Shown here: positions 8,234 to 14,129 of the stretch, one piece after another
Numbering within the stretch: position 1 is the first letter of the stretch
Layout: each line of letters begins with the position of its first letter
Virus record (IMG/VR): IMGVR_UViG_3300025846_000008
Coordinates: 1 to 37,881 of that record
Direction: 5' to 3' (one strand)
DNA: 37,881 nucleotides
Origin: a virus
Notes under the pieces: generated by a model
The model's database searches: none
What the model was told of the DNA's origin: nothing
The model's input: the letters and a program-made list of their open reading frames with translations, nothing else
Program-made: the position numbers and the translations under genes

Positions 8234-8707
8234 ATGACCACGACCTATCTCCCCCTTGCCTCCATCCTCGTGGCCGTCCTGGGTCTGGTTGCTACCTACT
8301 TCGGCTTCGTGGTCAAGGTGCGGGAAGACATCGCGAGCATCAAAAGTACGTGCGTTGGACGCGCCCGCACCACCGACTGTCTGCCGCAGCTACAGGCCGA
8401 TGTGGCGAAGCTGACCGCTAACGACGACGTGTTCTGGCGCGTGCTGGGACCGAGCCTGGGAGGAATCATTCATAGCCCTGTACACATACGCAGAGACCAG
8501 CTCATGGACGAGTGGCTGGCGGCGCCGAAAGGAAAGATTCCCGAGGCCGACCTTCGCGAGCTGCGCGACGAGCTGGAGCAGATGTTGGATGAGGCTGTTG
8601 CCGGAAATAGCGTCAACTTGCAGCTCATTGGAGCGATGTTGCTCGGTCGCCTAGAAGTACAGATCGAGGCTCTGGAGCGGGCCGAATCTCAGAACAAAGG
8701 AGCATAG
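8234..8707 (+). CDS. N-anchored membrane protein with coiled-coil tail
   Basis: 157 residues from the ATG at 8234, chosen because GAGGAG precedes it; longer in-frame starts would run into the tail gene. One transmembrane segment lies at residues about 6-28 (LPLASILVAVLGLVATYFGF). A helical, charged region follows, predicted by eye to form coiled coils near 95-150 (Leu/Glu-rich). The topology recalls phage accessory lysis proteins such as antiholin-like or spanin-like membrane proteins. No lipobox or diagnostic motif is present, so the lysis role rests on its position upstream of a second membrane protein and the endolysin. Confidence 0.55.
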   Translation: MTTTYLPLASILVAVLGLVATYFGFVVKVREDIASIKSTCVGRARTTDCLPQLQADVAKLTANDDVFWRVLGPSLGGIIHSPVHIRRDQLMDEWLAAPKGKIPEADLRELRDELEQMLDEAVAGNSVNLQLIGAMLLGRLEVQIEALERAESQNKGA

Positions 8708-8974
8708 GTGGAACCCCTCACCCTGAACGTCATCATTATCATCATCGCCATCGTGTCGTGCTGGTTTCAGGTGAAGCTCTACCGGGTCGTGCGTTCCCCC
8801 GCGTTCCTTCTCATGGCGCTGGCCATGGCTTACCTCACGGTTTACCGCGTAGTCCAGCCATACGCGCCCTGCATCCTCGACTACGGCGCCATCCTGCCGT
8901 TCTACGCTCTGATCCTCGCGCACACCGTCTACCTCTACCAACTGCTCGCTCGGTTCCTGGTCAAGAGGAAGTGA
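8708..8974 (+). CDS. Three-segment membrane protein, holin candidate
   Basis: 88 residues from a GTG that directly follows the preceding TAG. There are three hydrophobic segments, about residues 5-20 (VIIIIIAIVSCW), 31-48 and 60-80, with a basic C-terminus LVKRK. This size and topology fit a class I holin or a holin partner. The gene sits 200 bases before the endolysin. A second, better holin candidate lies at 11598, so this may be a pinholin-antiholin pair or simply an accessory membrane protein. Confidence 0.5.
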   Translation: MEPLTLNVIIIIIAIVSCWFQVKLYRVVRSPAFLLMALAMAYLTVYRVVQPYAPCILDYGAILPFYALILAHTVYLYQLLARFLVKRK

Positions 8975-8978
8975 CGCC

Positions 8979-9167
8979 GTGCCTGCCGCCCTCATCACCA
9001 TCCTCGCCGCCGCCGCCGAGTCCTGTCCCGAGCTCGCCGCGTGGCGCGCCTGCGACGGCGGTCGCGATGAACGCTGCGCAGCATGCGCCCTGGGCGGACC
9101 GGACCGCTGCGAATCGGTTGTTATCAAGGCACTGGCCCGGCGACTGACCGAGACACAGAAACTCTAG
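8979..9167 (+). CDS. Small cysteine-rich hypothetical protein
   Basis: 62 residues from a GTG four bases after the preceding stop. Five cysteines occur within residues 16-44, including a CAAC pair and spaced Cys at CPEL, ACDGG and DRCES, which could bind a metal. It has no signal peptide. It is encoded between the membrane protein and the endolysin and probably shares their message. No function is recognised. Confidence 0.45.
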   Translation: MPAALITILAAAAESCPELAAWRACDGGRDERCAACALGGPDRCESVVIKALARRLTETQKL

Positions 9168-9175
9168 GAGGCACC

Positions 9176-9922
9176 ATGAGAACGCTCAGAATCACTCATC
9201 CCATGATGCACGGCGAGGACGTGCGCGCCCTGCAGCGCCACTTGCACAAGAACCCCTACGGGGACTTCTACCGATTCAAGGTCGATGGCGGCTACGGCCC
9301 CGTGACTGCGCACCGCGTCGCCGCCGCCAAGTGGCACCTTGGCTACCCGTCGTTTGGGCCGGTCGCCGGCCCGCAGCTCATGGGCCTACTCACTGGCGCG
9401 AAGCCGCTGCCCAAGGCATACCAGACCACCAGGCTAAAGCGACAGCAAGAGAAGCCCAAGCCGCACCCACAGGACACTATGTCGGAGAAGGCTCTGGCCT
9501 GGGCGCTCACCAAGGTCGGCCAGCACGAGACGCCGATGGGCTCAAACCACTGCGTCTTCACTGACGAGTGGGGCCACGGGAACATGGCCTGGTGTGACGT
9601 GTTCGTCAGTCTGGCCTACATCCACGCGGGCAGCACAGCGTTTAGCAAGCACGCGCAGGAGTGGCAGTTCGTCCCGAGCATGCTCCATGCAGCGCGCAAC
9701 CACCAGGACGGCCTGCGCTGCCTGCCCTTCGCCGACCTGCGGCCCGGCGACATCATCGTTCACGGCCCCGGCGCGTACCACACAACCCTTCACGACAGGA
9801 TCGTCAGCGTCGGCAACCGCCTTGAACGGGACGTGGGCGGAAACGAGGGCTGGGGCGGCACGGTCTATCACGACCTGCACGACGCCGGGCTGGCCGATGC
9901 GTTCATTCGCGTGGAGCACTGA
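9176..9922 (+). CDS. Endolysin: peptidoglycan-binding domain plus CHAP amidase/peptidase
   Basis: 248 residues from ATG 9176, preceded by AGGAGG. Residues about 10-72 form a peptidoglycan-binding domain (GEDVRALQRHLHK, DGGYGPVTAHRVAAAKWHLG). After a Lys/Gln/Pro linker, residues 103-248 form a CHAP domain. Its nucleophile is Cys140 in NMAWCDVFVSLAY, with His206 in TLHDRIVSV and Asn223 in GGNEG as likely partners. CHAP enzymes cut amide or peptide bonds in peptidoglycan. There is no signal peptide, so release needs a holin. It is the main lysin of the phage. Confidence 0.9.
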   Translation: MRTLRITHPMMHGEDVRALQRHLHKNPYGDFYRFKVDGGYGPVTAHRVAAAKWHLGYPSFGPVAGPQLMGLLTGAKPLPKAYQTTRLKRQQEKPKPHPQDTMSEKALAWALTKVGQHETPMGSNHCVFTDEWGHGNMAWCDVFVSLAYIHAGSTAFSKHAQEWQFVPSMLHAARNHQDGLRCLPFADLRPGDIIVHGPGAYHTTLHDRIVSVGNRLERDVGGNEGWGGTVYHDLHDAGLADAFIRVEH

Positions 9923-9936
9923 CGCAACCCGAGTCT

Positions 9937-9972
9937 TCCTCCTCCAACAACCCGCCTCGCTAAGGTGCAGGC
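9937..9972 (+). promoter_or_regulatory. Candidate phage promoter P1 (lysis region), leaderless type
   Basis: TCCTCCTCCAACAAC at 9937-9951, nine bases, then a -10-like TAAGGT at 9961-9966, six bases, then ATG at 9973. The 15-base upstream element recurs exactly at 24356, with the same spacing to a TANNNT box, and its core CTCCTCCAAC recurs at 16453. TANNNT followed 6-7 bases later by a start codon is the usual form of actinobacterial leaderless promoters. It would drive the leader peptide, the hairpin and the secreted transglycosylase gene. Confidence 0.55.
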
Positions 9973-9993
9973 ATGGCAGTTCACCCCTGCTAA
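9973..9993 (+). CDS. Six-residue leader peptide MAVHPC
   Basis: ATG six bases after the TAAGGT box, six codons, TAA at 9991-9993. The next base, 9994, is the first base of an 11-bp GC hairpin. A ribosome stopping here would cover the left arm. This is the geometry of a leader peptide that controls an attenuator. It is short enough to be chance, but the promoter spacing supports it. Confidence 0.3.
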   Translation: MAVHPC

Positions 9994-10033
9994 GCCGCGG
10001 CCGGTCGTGACTACCATGCCGGCCGGCCGCGGC
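9994..10033 (+). terminator. GC hairpin, attenuator or terminator
   Basis: GCCGCGGCCGG at 9994-10004 pairs perfectly with CCGGCCGCGGC at 10023-10033, leaving an 18-base loop. There is no U-tract, as is common in high-G+C bacteria. It lies between the endolysin and the secreted transglycosylase, so it could end the tail/endolysin message, control entry into the next gene, or both. Confidence 0.55.
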
Positions 10034-10061
10034 GCTTCTGTAGGCGAGGAAAGGTGAAGGC

Positions 10062-10544
10062 GTGCGACATGCGACTCTCACGATCATCCTGGCTGTTCTA
10101 CTCCCTGGGGCTGTGCTCGCTGCCGGCCCTGCTCTTGCTGGCGCGTCGACTCTGGGCGCCTGCTCGGTCACTCAGGCCAGAGTCCACCTACGCGCCGCTC
10201 ACCGCGCCACTCTCCGAGCTGAACGTCGCGAGAGCGAGGCGCGGCATGTCCTCAGTGCGACTCGCGCGGCCACATCCACTTTCGGAAGTTCTGTGGGACG
10301 CTGGGTTCGATCAGCTCGGCGGGCAGGCTGGCCCTGGGGAGCGATACCCCAGCTCATGTACGTCATTGACCGCGAGTCCGGCGGCGACCCCTGTGCTAAG
10401 AATCCCGCGAGTACGGCCAGCGGCTTACTTCAGTTCCTTGCGTCGTGGTGGTCGGGCCGCTGGAACCCATTCGACGCAGCCGTGAACCTGCGTCACGGCT
10501 ACCGGGCGTGGTGCGAGGTTGGGTGGGCGCCGTGGGCGCTGTGA
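10062..10544 (+). CDS. Secreted transglycosylase/lysozyme-like protein
   Basis: 160 residues from GTG 10062, with a purine-rich ribosome site upstream. Residues 1-27 form a signal peptide (TLTIILAVLLPGAVLAAG). A helical linker follows. The C-terminal domain (about 94-160) has the lysozyme-like fold signature IDRESGGDP, with Glu105 as the candidate catalytic acid, then STASGLLQF and a Trp-rich end with NPFDA. Related domains cut the glycan strands of peptidoglycan. With its own export signal it needs no holin. It could aid lysis or loosen the wall. Overlapping reading in another frame at 10054-10485 is a shadow. Confidence 0.72.
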   Translation: MRHATLTIILAVLLPGAVLAAGPALAGASTLGACSVTQARVHLRAAHRATLRAERRESEARHVLSATRAATSTFGSSVGRWVRSARRAGWPWGAIPQLMYVIDRESGGDPCAKNPASTASGLLQFLASWWSGRWNPFDAAVNLRHGYRAWCEVGWAPWAL

Positions 10545-10717
10545 GCGACACCCACATCTCTGGCCCGGTCATCCTTCCCATCTGCCCCGACTGCGACTCG
10601 CCGCTCGTGTGGCCGCTGGGGGAGTCGGCCCCATTGTGTCTTGACCCGCACCACCGGCATACCTGGTGGTGCTCGACGTGCGAAGAGGCCTTCTCTATGG
10701 GGCCGAAGCGGCCGTGA
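10541..10717 (+). CDS. Small zinc-ribbon-like protein
   Basis: 58 residues from GTG 10541, in a GTGA overlap with the preceding stop. It holds CPDCDS near residue 16 and CSTCEE near 46, with HHRHTWW between them, a plausible four-cysteine zinc ribbon. Its end overlaps the next GTG in the same way, so it is translated together with its neighbours. Its function is unknown; DNA, RNA or protein binding are all possible. Confidence 0.6.
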   Translation: MSDTHISGPVILPICPDCDSPLVWPLGESAPLCLDPHHRHTWWCSTCEEAFSMGPKRP

Positions 10718-11406
10718 ATCCCATTTGCCACATCAAAGCCGCCCCGCGCGTCCCTGGCTGCGAGCTGCAAGGCAAGCGTCCCCACGACTACGGGCCCGGT
10801 CGCATCTGCGCAATCCCCGGCTGCGGCACGACCCTCAGACGCACGCACAAGGGGCCGGTTTGCGACCCCTGTATCTATGAAGCCAAGGCCCGCGCAAGGG
10901 CCACTGCACGCGAGGTGCCGGCACCGCTGGTCCGCGCAACGAAGGAGGAGAAGGTGGCGAAGGAAAGCATGCGCGAGGTCGTGCTCTTGGTGTTTGCGGG
11001 TGACCCGTCGCGGTGCCTGAACGCCGGCGACGTGGTGAAGCTTTCGGGTATCAGCCCGAGCTGCGTCTACAAGAACCTCAGGTCGCTGGTCGCCAGCGGT
11101 GACCTCGTGAAGGACGCACCCGGCGAGTACCACTGGCCGAAGACCGAAGACGCGAAGACGGCGCCGGCCACCTCCCCGGCGCCCGCTCCGGCGTCCATGA
11201 CGGGCGACCCCTTGGGAACGGAGCAACCCGCGAGTCCGGCGCCGGCTCCCGACCCCCCCGGCGATGAGCCGCGGGGGCTGGCGCCGTTCGCGGGCATCGA
11301 CTACGAGCTCCTCGTCATCAGCGAGGTCGTCAGGCGCATCGAGTCCCTGACCGGCCACGAGACGCGCGTCCGCGTCGCTGCGTATGTGGCCTCGAGGTTC
11401 CTGTAA
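10714..11406 (+). CDS. Zinc-ribbon plus winged-helix DNA-binding protein
   Basis: 230 residues from GTG 10714 (GTGA overlap). The N-terminal part has CAIPGCG and CDPC pairs at about residues 31-53, a zinc-ribbon pattern. Residues about 82-145 resemble a winged helix (MREVVLLVFAGDPSRCLNAG, then SGISPSCVYKNLRSLVASGD). A long Pro/Ala linker follows, then a C-terminal helical part (about 195-230). It looks like a transcription regulator lying inside the lysis block. With no classical repressor in the genome, it is one of the few candidates for controlling late or lysogenic expression. Confidence 0.6.
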   Translation: MNPICHIKAAPRVPGCELQGKRPHDYGPGRICAIPGCGTTLRRTHKGPVCDPCIYEAKARARATAREVPAPLVRATKEEKVAKESMREVVLLVFAGDPSRCLNAGDVVKLSGISPSCVYKNLRSLVASGDLVKDAPGEYHWPKTEDAKTAPATSPAPAPASMTGDPLGTEQPASPAPAPDPPGDEPRGLAPFAGIDYELLVISEVVRRIESLTGHETRVRVAAYVASRFL

Positions 11407-11594
11407 TGCCGCGGCTGTGTGGCCGTCGCTGGCTGACCGCCAAAGAATATGCCGAGGCGACCGGGTTAAGCCCCTGGACCGTGCACTGGCAGCTGCGCAC
11501 CGGGCAGTTGCGGGGCCGCGACCTCAACGCCGGGACCGAGAAACATCCGCGCTGGCAAGTACGAGCCAGCGAACTGCGGAAACAGGGGAGGTGA
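11406..11594 (+). CDS. Small helix-turn-helix protein
   Basis: 62 residues. The ATG overlaps the preceding TAA by one base. The sequence WLTAKEYAEATGLSPWTVHW followed by LRTGQLRGRDL and a C-terminal WQVRASEL is a MerR/excisionase-type helix-turn-helix with a short wing. It follows the winged-helix protein and precedes the holin-like gene. A regulatory role is inferred. As an alternative it might act as a recombination directionality factor, but the gene at 11973 fits that better. Confidence 0.55.
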   Translation: MPRLCGRRWLTAKEYAEATGLSPWTVHWQLRTGQLRGRDLNAGTEKHPRWQVRASELRKQGR

Positions 11595-11597
11595 AAA

Positions 11598-11798
11598 GTG
11601 AACACGACTAAGCTGACTGCGGCGCTCATCCGCGCCTTCTGGACGGTGGTCTTCCCGCTCATCGGGGCACTCGTGAACTGGCTCGCCACCGGCGACAACC
11701 TGCACCAGATCGGCGTCGACAACGCGGCGCTCATCCTCGTCATCGGTGGAGTCTTGTACGGGCTCAAGAAGTTCATCTGGCCGAACACGAAGTTCTAG
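11598..11798 (+). CDS. Holin-like membrane protein
   Basis: 66 residues from GTG 11598, preceded by GGGGAGGTG. Two hydrophobic segments, about residues 12-29 (FWTVVFPLIGALVNWLA) and 42-56 (AALILVIGGVLYGL), are joined by GDNLHQIGVDN. A basic C-terminus (KKFIWPNTKF) follows. This size, spacing and GDNL linker closely resemble small actinophage membrane proteins annotated as holins. It would form the hole that releases the CHAP endolysin. It is the last gene before the regulatory gap. Confidence 0.65.
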   Translation: MNTTKLTAALIRAFWTVVFPLIGALVNWLATGDNLHQIGVDNAALILVIGGVLYGLKKFIWPNTKF

Positions 11799-11972
11799 GC
11801 GTCGACCCTGCGGCCCGAGCGCGCGACCGGCCCGGGCCGCGGCGCCTTCCCGAGAAGCGTATCCGCCTCAGGCGACAAGTGGCGCTGGGAGCCTGAGGAG
11901 CATGGCGGCGGACGCCGGGTAGGAGTATCGTATCCACGATGCCCGGGGCAGGGCGGTCAAGATCGGAGGGTC
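11799..11972 (+). promoter_or_regulatory. Regulatory gap between the lysis and early operons
   Basis: 174 bases without a gene, unusually dense in inverted repeats. There is a terminator-like hairpin (11810-11840), an 8-bp inverted repeat CCTCAGGC-17-GCCTGAGG (11866-11898), and a palindrome ATCGT-ATCC-ACGAT (11927-11940) that overlaps a possible -10 box TATCGT (11926-11931). CGTATCC occurs twice, at 11858 and 11929. It ends with GGAGGGTC before the ATG of the excisionase-like gene. This is the likeliest control point for the early genes. Confidence 0.5.
11810..11840 (+). terminator. GC hairpin after the holin-like gene
   Basis: GCGGCCCG at 11810-11817 pairs perfectly with CGGGCCGC at 11833-11840 around a 15-base loop. 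It starts 12 bases after the stop of the holin-like gene, in the right place to end the lysis message. There is no T-run. Confidence 0.5.
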
Positions 11973-12206
11973 ATGAGTCCACGCAGACGCGGACGGCCGC
12001 AGAGGCACGAGTACCTGACGACGACGGAGGCCGCCGCCTGGCTAGCAGAGCGTGGCTACCAGATCGACGCTCGCACCGTCTCCCGCGCCTGCGACCGGGG
12101 CGATATCGCGTGCTGGAAGACTCCGGGTGGCAATCGGCGCATCCTTGTAACCGTCCTTGAAGATTATTTGCGTACAAGGCTAGACATGCCGGACAGCAGG
12201 GTATAG
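11973..12206 (+). CDS. Excisionase-like helix-turn-helix protein
   Basis: 77 residues, ATG preceded by CGGAGGGTC. After a basic N-terminus (MSPRRRGRPQRHEY) comes LTTTEAAAWLAERGYQIDAR, TVSRACDRGDIACWKTPGG and NRRILVTVLEDYL, which is the MerR-like winged helix shared by phage excisionases and small regulators. It lies at the head of the early region, behind a cluster of inverted repeats. It could be the recombination directionality factor for the tyrosine integrase at 22646, or an early regulator that binds the upstream palindrome. The family is clear; the exact role is not. Confidence 0.65.
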   Translation: MSPRRRGRPQRHEYLTTTEAAAWLAERGYQIDARTVSRACDRGDIACWKTPGGNRRILVTVLEDYLRTRLDMPDSRV

Positions 12207-12209
12207 AGT
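12181..12209 (+). promoter_or_regulatory. Candidate sigma-70-type early promoter
   Basis: TAGACA at 12181-12186 (five of six matches to TTGACA), a 17-base spacer, then TAGAGT at 12204-12209 (four of six to TATAAT, with an overlapping TATAGA two bases upstream). The boxes overlap the end of the excisionase-like gene. A start near 12216 would give a leader of about 80 bases before ATG 12295. It is the best host-type promoter in the window and would serve the long early operon. Confidence 0.45.
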
Positions 12210-12294
12210 CTTCAATGTCCACGTAAGTAGTGCACGAATGGAGGTGGAGCACACACACATGACCGTAGGGGTGAACGACCGATAGGAGCAAGAG

Positions 12295-12570
12295 ATGGCC
12301 CGTAAAAGACGGGCCGAGCAGCCGCTGGTACGGCGCCCGGCCCTAGCTGACCCGAAGAATCCTTCAAAACCCCAGGCAGTTGCCGTTGAGAATAACACGA
12401 AAACGGCTCTGCGCAATATCCCAGTCTCGCGCACCACCCGTCGCCGCTGGAATCGCAAGCCCCGCGTTACCACTTCCGACGTCGCCGCCTGGACGTTCTG
12501 CGTCCTCCTCACGGCCGCCGGCCTCATGTCCTTGTGTGTCCTTCTGGCACTTGTCTGGTCGAAGCCATGA
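12295..12570 (+). CDS. Small C-tail-anchored membrane protein
   Basis: 91 residues, ATG preceded by TAGGAGCAAGAG. It has a basic N-terminal two thirds (RKRRAEQ, RTTRRRWNRKPR) and one transmembrane segment at about residues 66-87 (AWTFCVLLTAAGLMSLCVLLALVW) that ends three residues before the C-terminus. It is the first gene after the early promoter. Possible roles include superinfection exclusion or membrane tethering of early proteins. The family is not recognised. Confidence 0.55.
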   Translation: MARKRRAEQPLVRRPALADPKNPSKPQAVAVENNTKTALRNIPVSRTTRRRWNRKPRVTTSDVAAWTFCVLLTAAGLMSLCVLLALVWSKP

Positions 12571-12668
12571 ACCTCCTGGCCTGGACAATCCTGATCCTCA
12601 CGCTCGGCCTCATCGGCATGCTCACGGCGATCGCGCTCCTGGCGCTGCGCGCGGCGGGCATGTCATGA
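12567..12668 (+). CDS. 33-residue membrane peptide
   Basis: ATG 12567 lies in an ATGA overlap with the preceding stop, and TGA 12666-12668 overlaps the next ATG in the same way. Almost the whole peptide is one hydrophobic helix (LLAWTILILTLGLIGMLTAI), ending with Arg. The double overlap with both neighbours argues that it is translated. It may pair with the preceding membrane protein. Confidence 0.55.
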   Translation: MNLLAWTILILTLGLIGMLTAIALLALRAAGMS

Positions 12669-12856
12669 GCGACACCACTCGCAAGCGCCGCGAACTGCTG
12701 CACGCCGGTTACGAAGCCGCCCTCGAGAGTTGGCGCGCATCGTCCGCCGGCGTCTGCCCGGCCTGTCACGACGCCGGCACCATCTGGCACGAAGATGAGC
12801 CGTTGCCGTGCCCGTACTGCCGTCTGGGCGAAGCCCGCAAGGCGGCGTCATCATGA
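12665..12856 (+). CDS. Small zinc-ribbon-like protein
   Basis: 63 residues from ATG 12665 (ATGA overlap). An N-terminal helix is followed by CPACHDAG near residue 31 and CPYC near 49, a clear four-cysteine knuckle pair. It is coupled on both sides by four-base overlaps. It belongs to the run of tiny Cys-pair proteins in the early operon. Function unknown. Confidence 0.6.
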   Translation: MSDTTRKRRELLHAGYEAALESWRASSAGVCPACHDAGTIWHEDEPLPCPYCRLGEARKAASS

Positions 12857-13029
12857 CCGGGCTGTCGCCGTGGCAGGCCGGCATGGAGCTCGGCTGCGCC
12901 GCCTGCGTCTTCGTCACCTCCGACGCCTACAGCGAACCCCGCTGCCAGATCGCAATGGAGCTGGCGCTCTTCGGCGAGACGCTCACGGCCACTGCCTGCC
13001 CGCGCTCGATTCAGGAGCAGGCGGCATGA
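12853..13029 (+). CDS. Small cysteine-containing hypothetical protein
   Basis: 58 residues from ATG 12853 (ATGA overlap). It contains GCAAC near residue 15, and single cysteines in RCQIA and TACPR, spaced as in a small metal-binding fold. No other feature stands out. The next gene starts inside its stop codon. Confidence 0.5.
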   Translation: MTGLSPWQAGMELGCAACVFVTSDAYSEPRCQIAMELALFGETLTATACPRSIQEQAA

Positions 13030-13151
13030 GCGAGCCGACGTGTCCAGCAGTTGACGAGTTCACCTGCGCCGAATGCTCAGGCCACAACCGCTGTGAGGAC
13101 GAGATGAACGCCGGGTTTGGGCAGTACGAGGCTCCGGACGTGGACCGATGA
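13026..13151 (+). CDS. 41-residue cysteine-rich peptide
   Basis: ATG 13026 (ATGA overlap). Four cysteines (TCPAVDEFTCAECSGHNRCED) lie within 18 residues, followed by an acidic end. It is coupled to both neighbours by overlaps. No function is recognised; metal binding is likely. Confidence 0.5.
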   Translation: MSEPTCPAVDEFTCAECSGHNRCEDEMNAGFGQYEAPDVDR

Positions 13152-13432
13152 CCGACCCCGCCTACGCCGAGACCTACCCCCAGTACATGATGCTCGACGC
13201 CGAGCAGGAGCGCGAAGACGAAGCGCAGGCCAACGGCTGGCACTTCGCCCCGCCGTTGCCTCCGAATCCCGAGATGGTCGAGACCTTCCTGCGTCACGCC
13301 AATGAAGACGCCGCGGCCGATGCGGCCTCGGACCGTTACTACCTGACCACTGCCCGCGGCCGCCTGGCCGCCGAGCGCGTCGACGCTGCGGCACGCGCCC
13401 AGCTCGCGCGCACCAAGGAGACTACCCGATGA
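13148..13432 (+). CDS. Hypothetical early protein
   Basis: 94 residues from ATG 13148 (ATGA overlap). Acidic and helical, rich in Ala, Glu and Asp, with DAEQEREDEAQANGWHFAPP in the first half and a C-terminal helix of AARAQLART type. It has no metal motif, unlike its neighbours. Coupled to the recombination accessory protein downstream by ATGA. Role unknown. Confidence 0.55.
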   Translation: MTDPAYAETYPQYMMLDAEQEREDEAQANGWHFAPPLPPNPEMVETFLRHANEDAAADAASDRYYLTTARGRLAAERVDAAARAQLARTKETTR

Positions 13433-14103
13433 CCCCCACCACCACAGCGCTACAGCCCTACGACTTCGAGGCCGCGGCCATCCGCGAGGCTGGCCTTGCG
13501 CTGGCCACGCAGGCCGAGGCTCTCGAGATCACTGACGACGAGACCGACGCCGGCGCCAAGACCGTACTGGCCATCGTGACCAAGGGCCTCCGGCAGGCCA
13601 CGGCCCGGCATGACGAGGTGAAGGCGGAGCCGCTCGCCAAGTGCAACGCGATCGACGCCGCCTTCAATGACGCCTACGCGCCCTTCAAGAGAGCGAAGAC
13701 GCTCATCGGCGCCAAGGTCGGCGTCTACTACGCCGCCCAGAAGGCTATCGAAGAGGCCGCCCGCCGCGAGGCGGAGCGGCTCGAGCGTGAAGCGTTCGTC
13801 GCCCGCGCCAAGGCTGAGGCCGAGGCGGCTGCGGCACAGAAGCGTGGGGAGGAGCCGGCGCCCGCGTCGGAGCCCGTCCCGATCGCCCCGCCGGCGGTTA
13901 TCCCCGTCGCCCAGGCCGTCACCCGCACCGAGGCCGGCACTGTCGGCATGGTCAAGACACGCGGCTTCGTGATCGTCGAGAAATCGCAGATCCCCATCGA
14001 GTACTGGACGCTCGACGTGGCGAAGATCGCCCGTACATACAAGGCCGGCGGCGACGTAGAAGGCTGCGTTGAGGACATCACTTACAGCCCGCGCACGCAC
14101 TGA
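13429..14103 (+). CDS. Coiled-coil recombination accessory protein
   Basis: 224 residues. Residues about 45-125 form a long helical, Ala/Glu/Lys-rich coiled coil (KGLRQATARHDEVKAEPL, EEAARREAERLEREAF). An Ala/Pro linker follows. The C-terminal strand unit contains FVIVEKSQIPIEYWTLDVAK, then AGGDVEGCVE. I recall this IP-x-EYW-x-LD ending from phage proteins encoded beside ssDNA-annealing proteins, and here the next gene is ERF. A role in recombination or replication is inferred; the biochemical activity is not known. Confidence 0.6.
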   Translation: MTPTTTALQPYDFEAAAIREAGLALATQAEALEITDDETDAGAKTVLAIVTKGLRQATARHDEVKAEPLAKCNAIDAAFNDAYAPFKRAKTLIGAKVGVYYAAQKAIEEAARREAERLEREAFVARAKAEAEAAAAQKRGEEPAPASEPVPIAPPAVIPVAQAVTRTEAGTVGMVKTRGFVIVEKSQIPIEYWTLDVAKIARTYKAGGDVEGCVEDITYSPRTH

Positions 14104-14129
14104 CGCGCGGCTCATCGGAGGTACACACC

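Noticed and set aside
10054-10485. Alternative 143-codon frame over the secreted transglycosylase
   Set aside because: It begins with a hydrophobic segment but lacks any domain. The other frame has a signal peptide and a catalytic ESGGDP motif.
10396-11358. 320-codon minus-strand frame
   Set aside because: It is antisense to the secreted transglycosylase end and the winged-helix gene, which have clear domains and chained start/stop overlaps. Its product is low complexity.
12238-12285. 15-codon leader frame before the gene at 12295
   Set aside because: It has no ribosome site, no regulatory codon run and no adjoining hairpin, so it is not distinguishable from chance.
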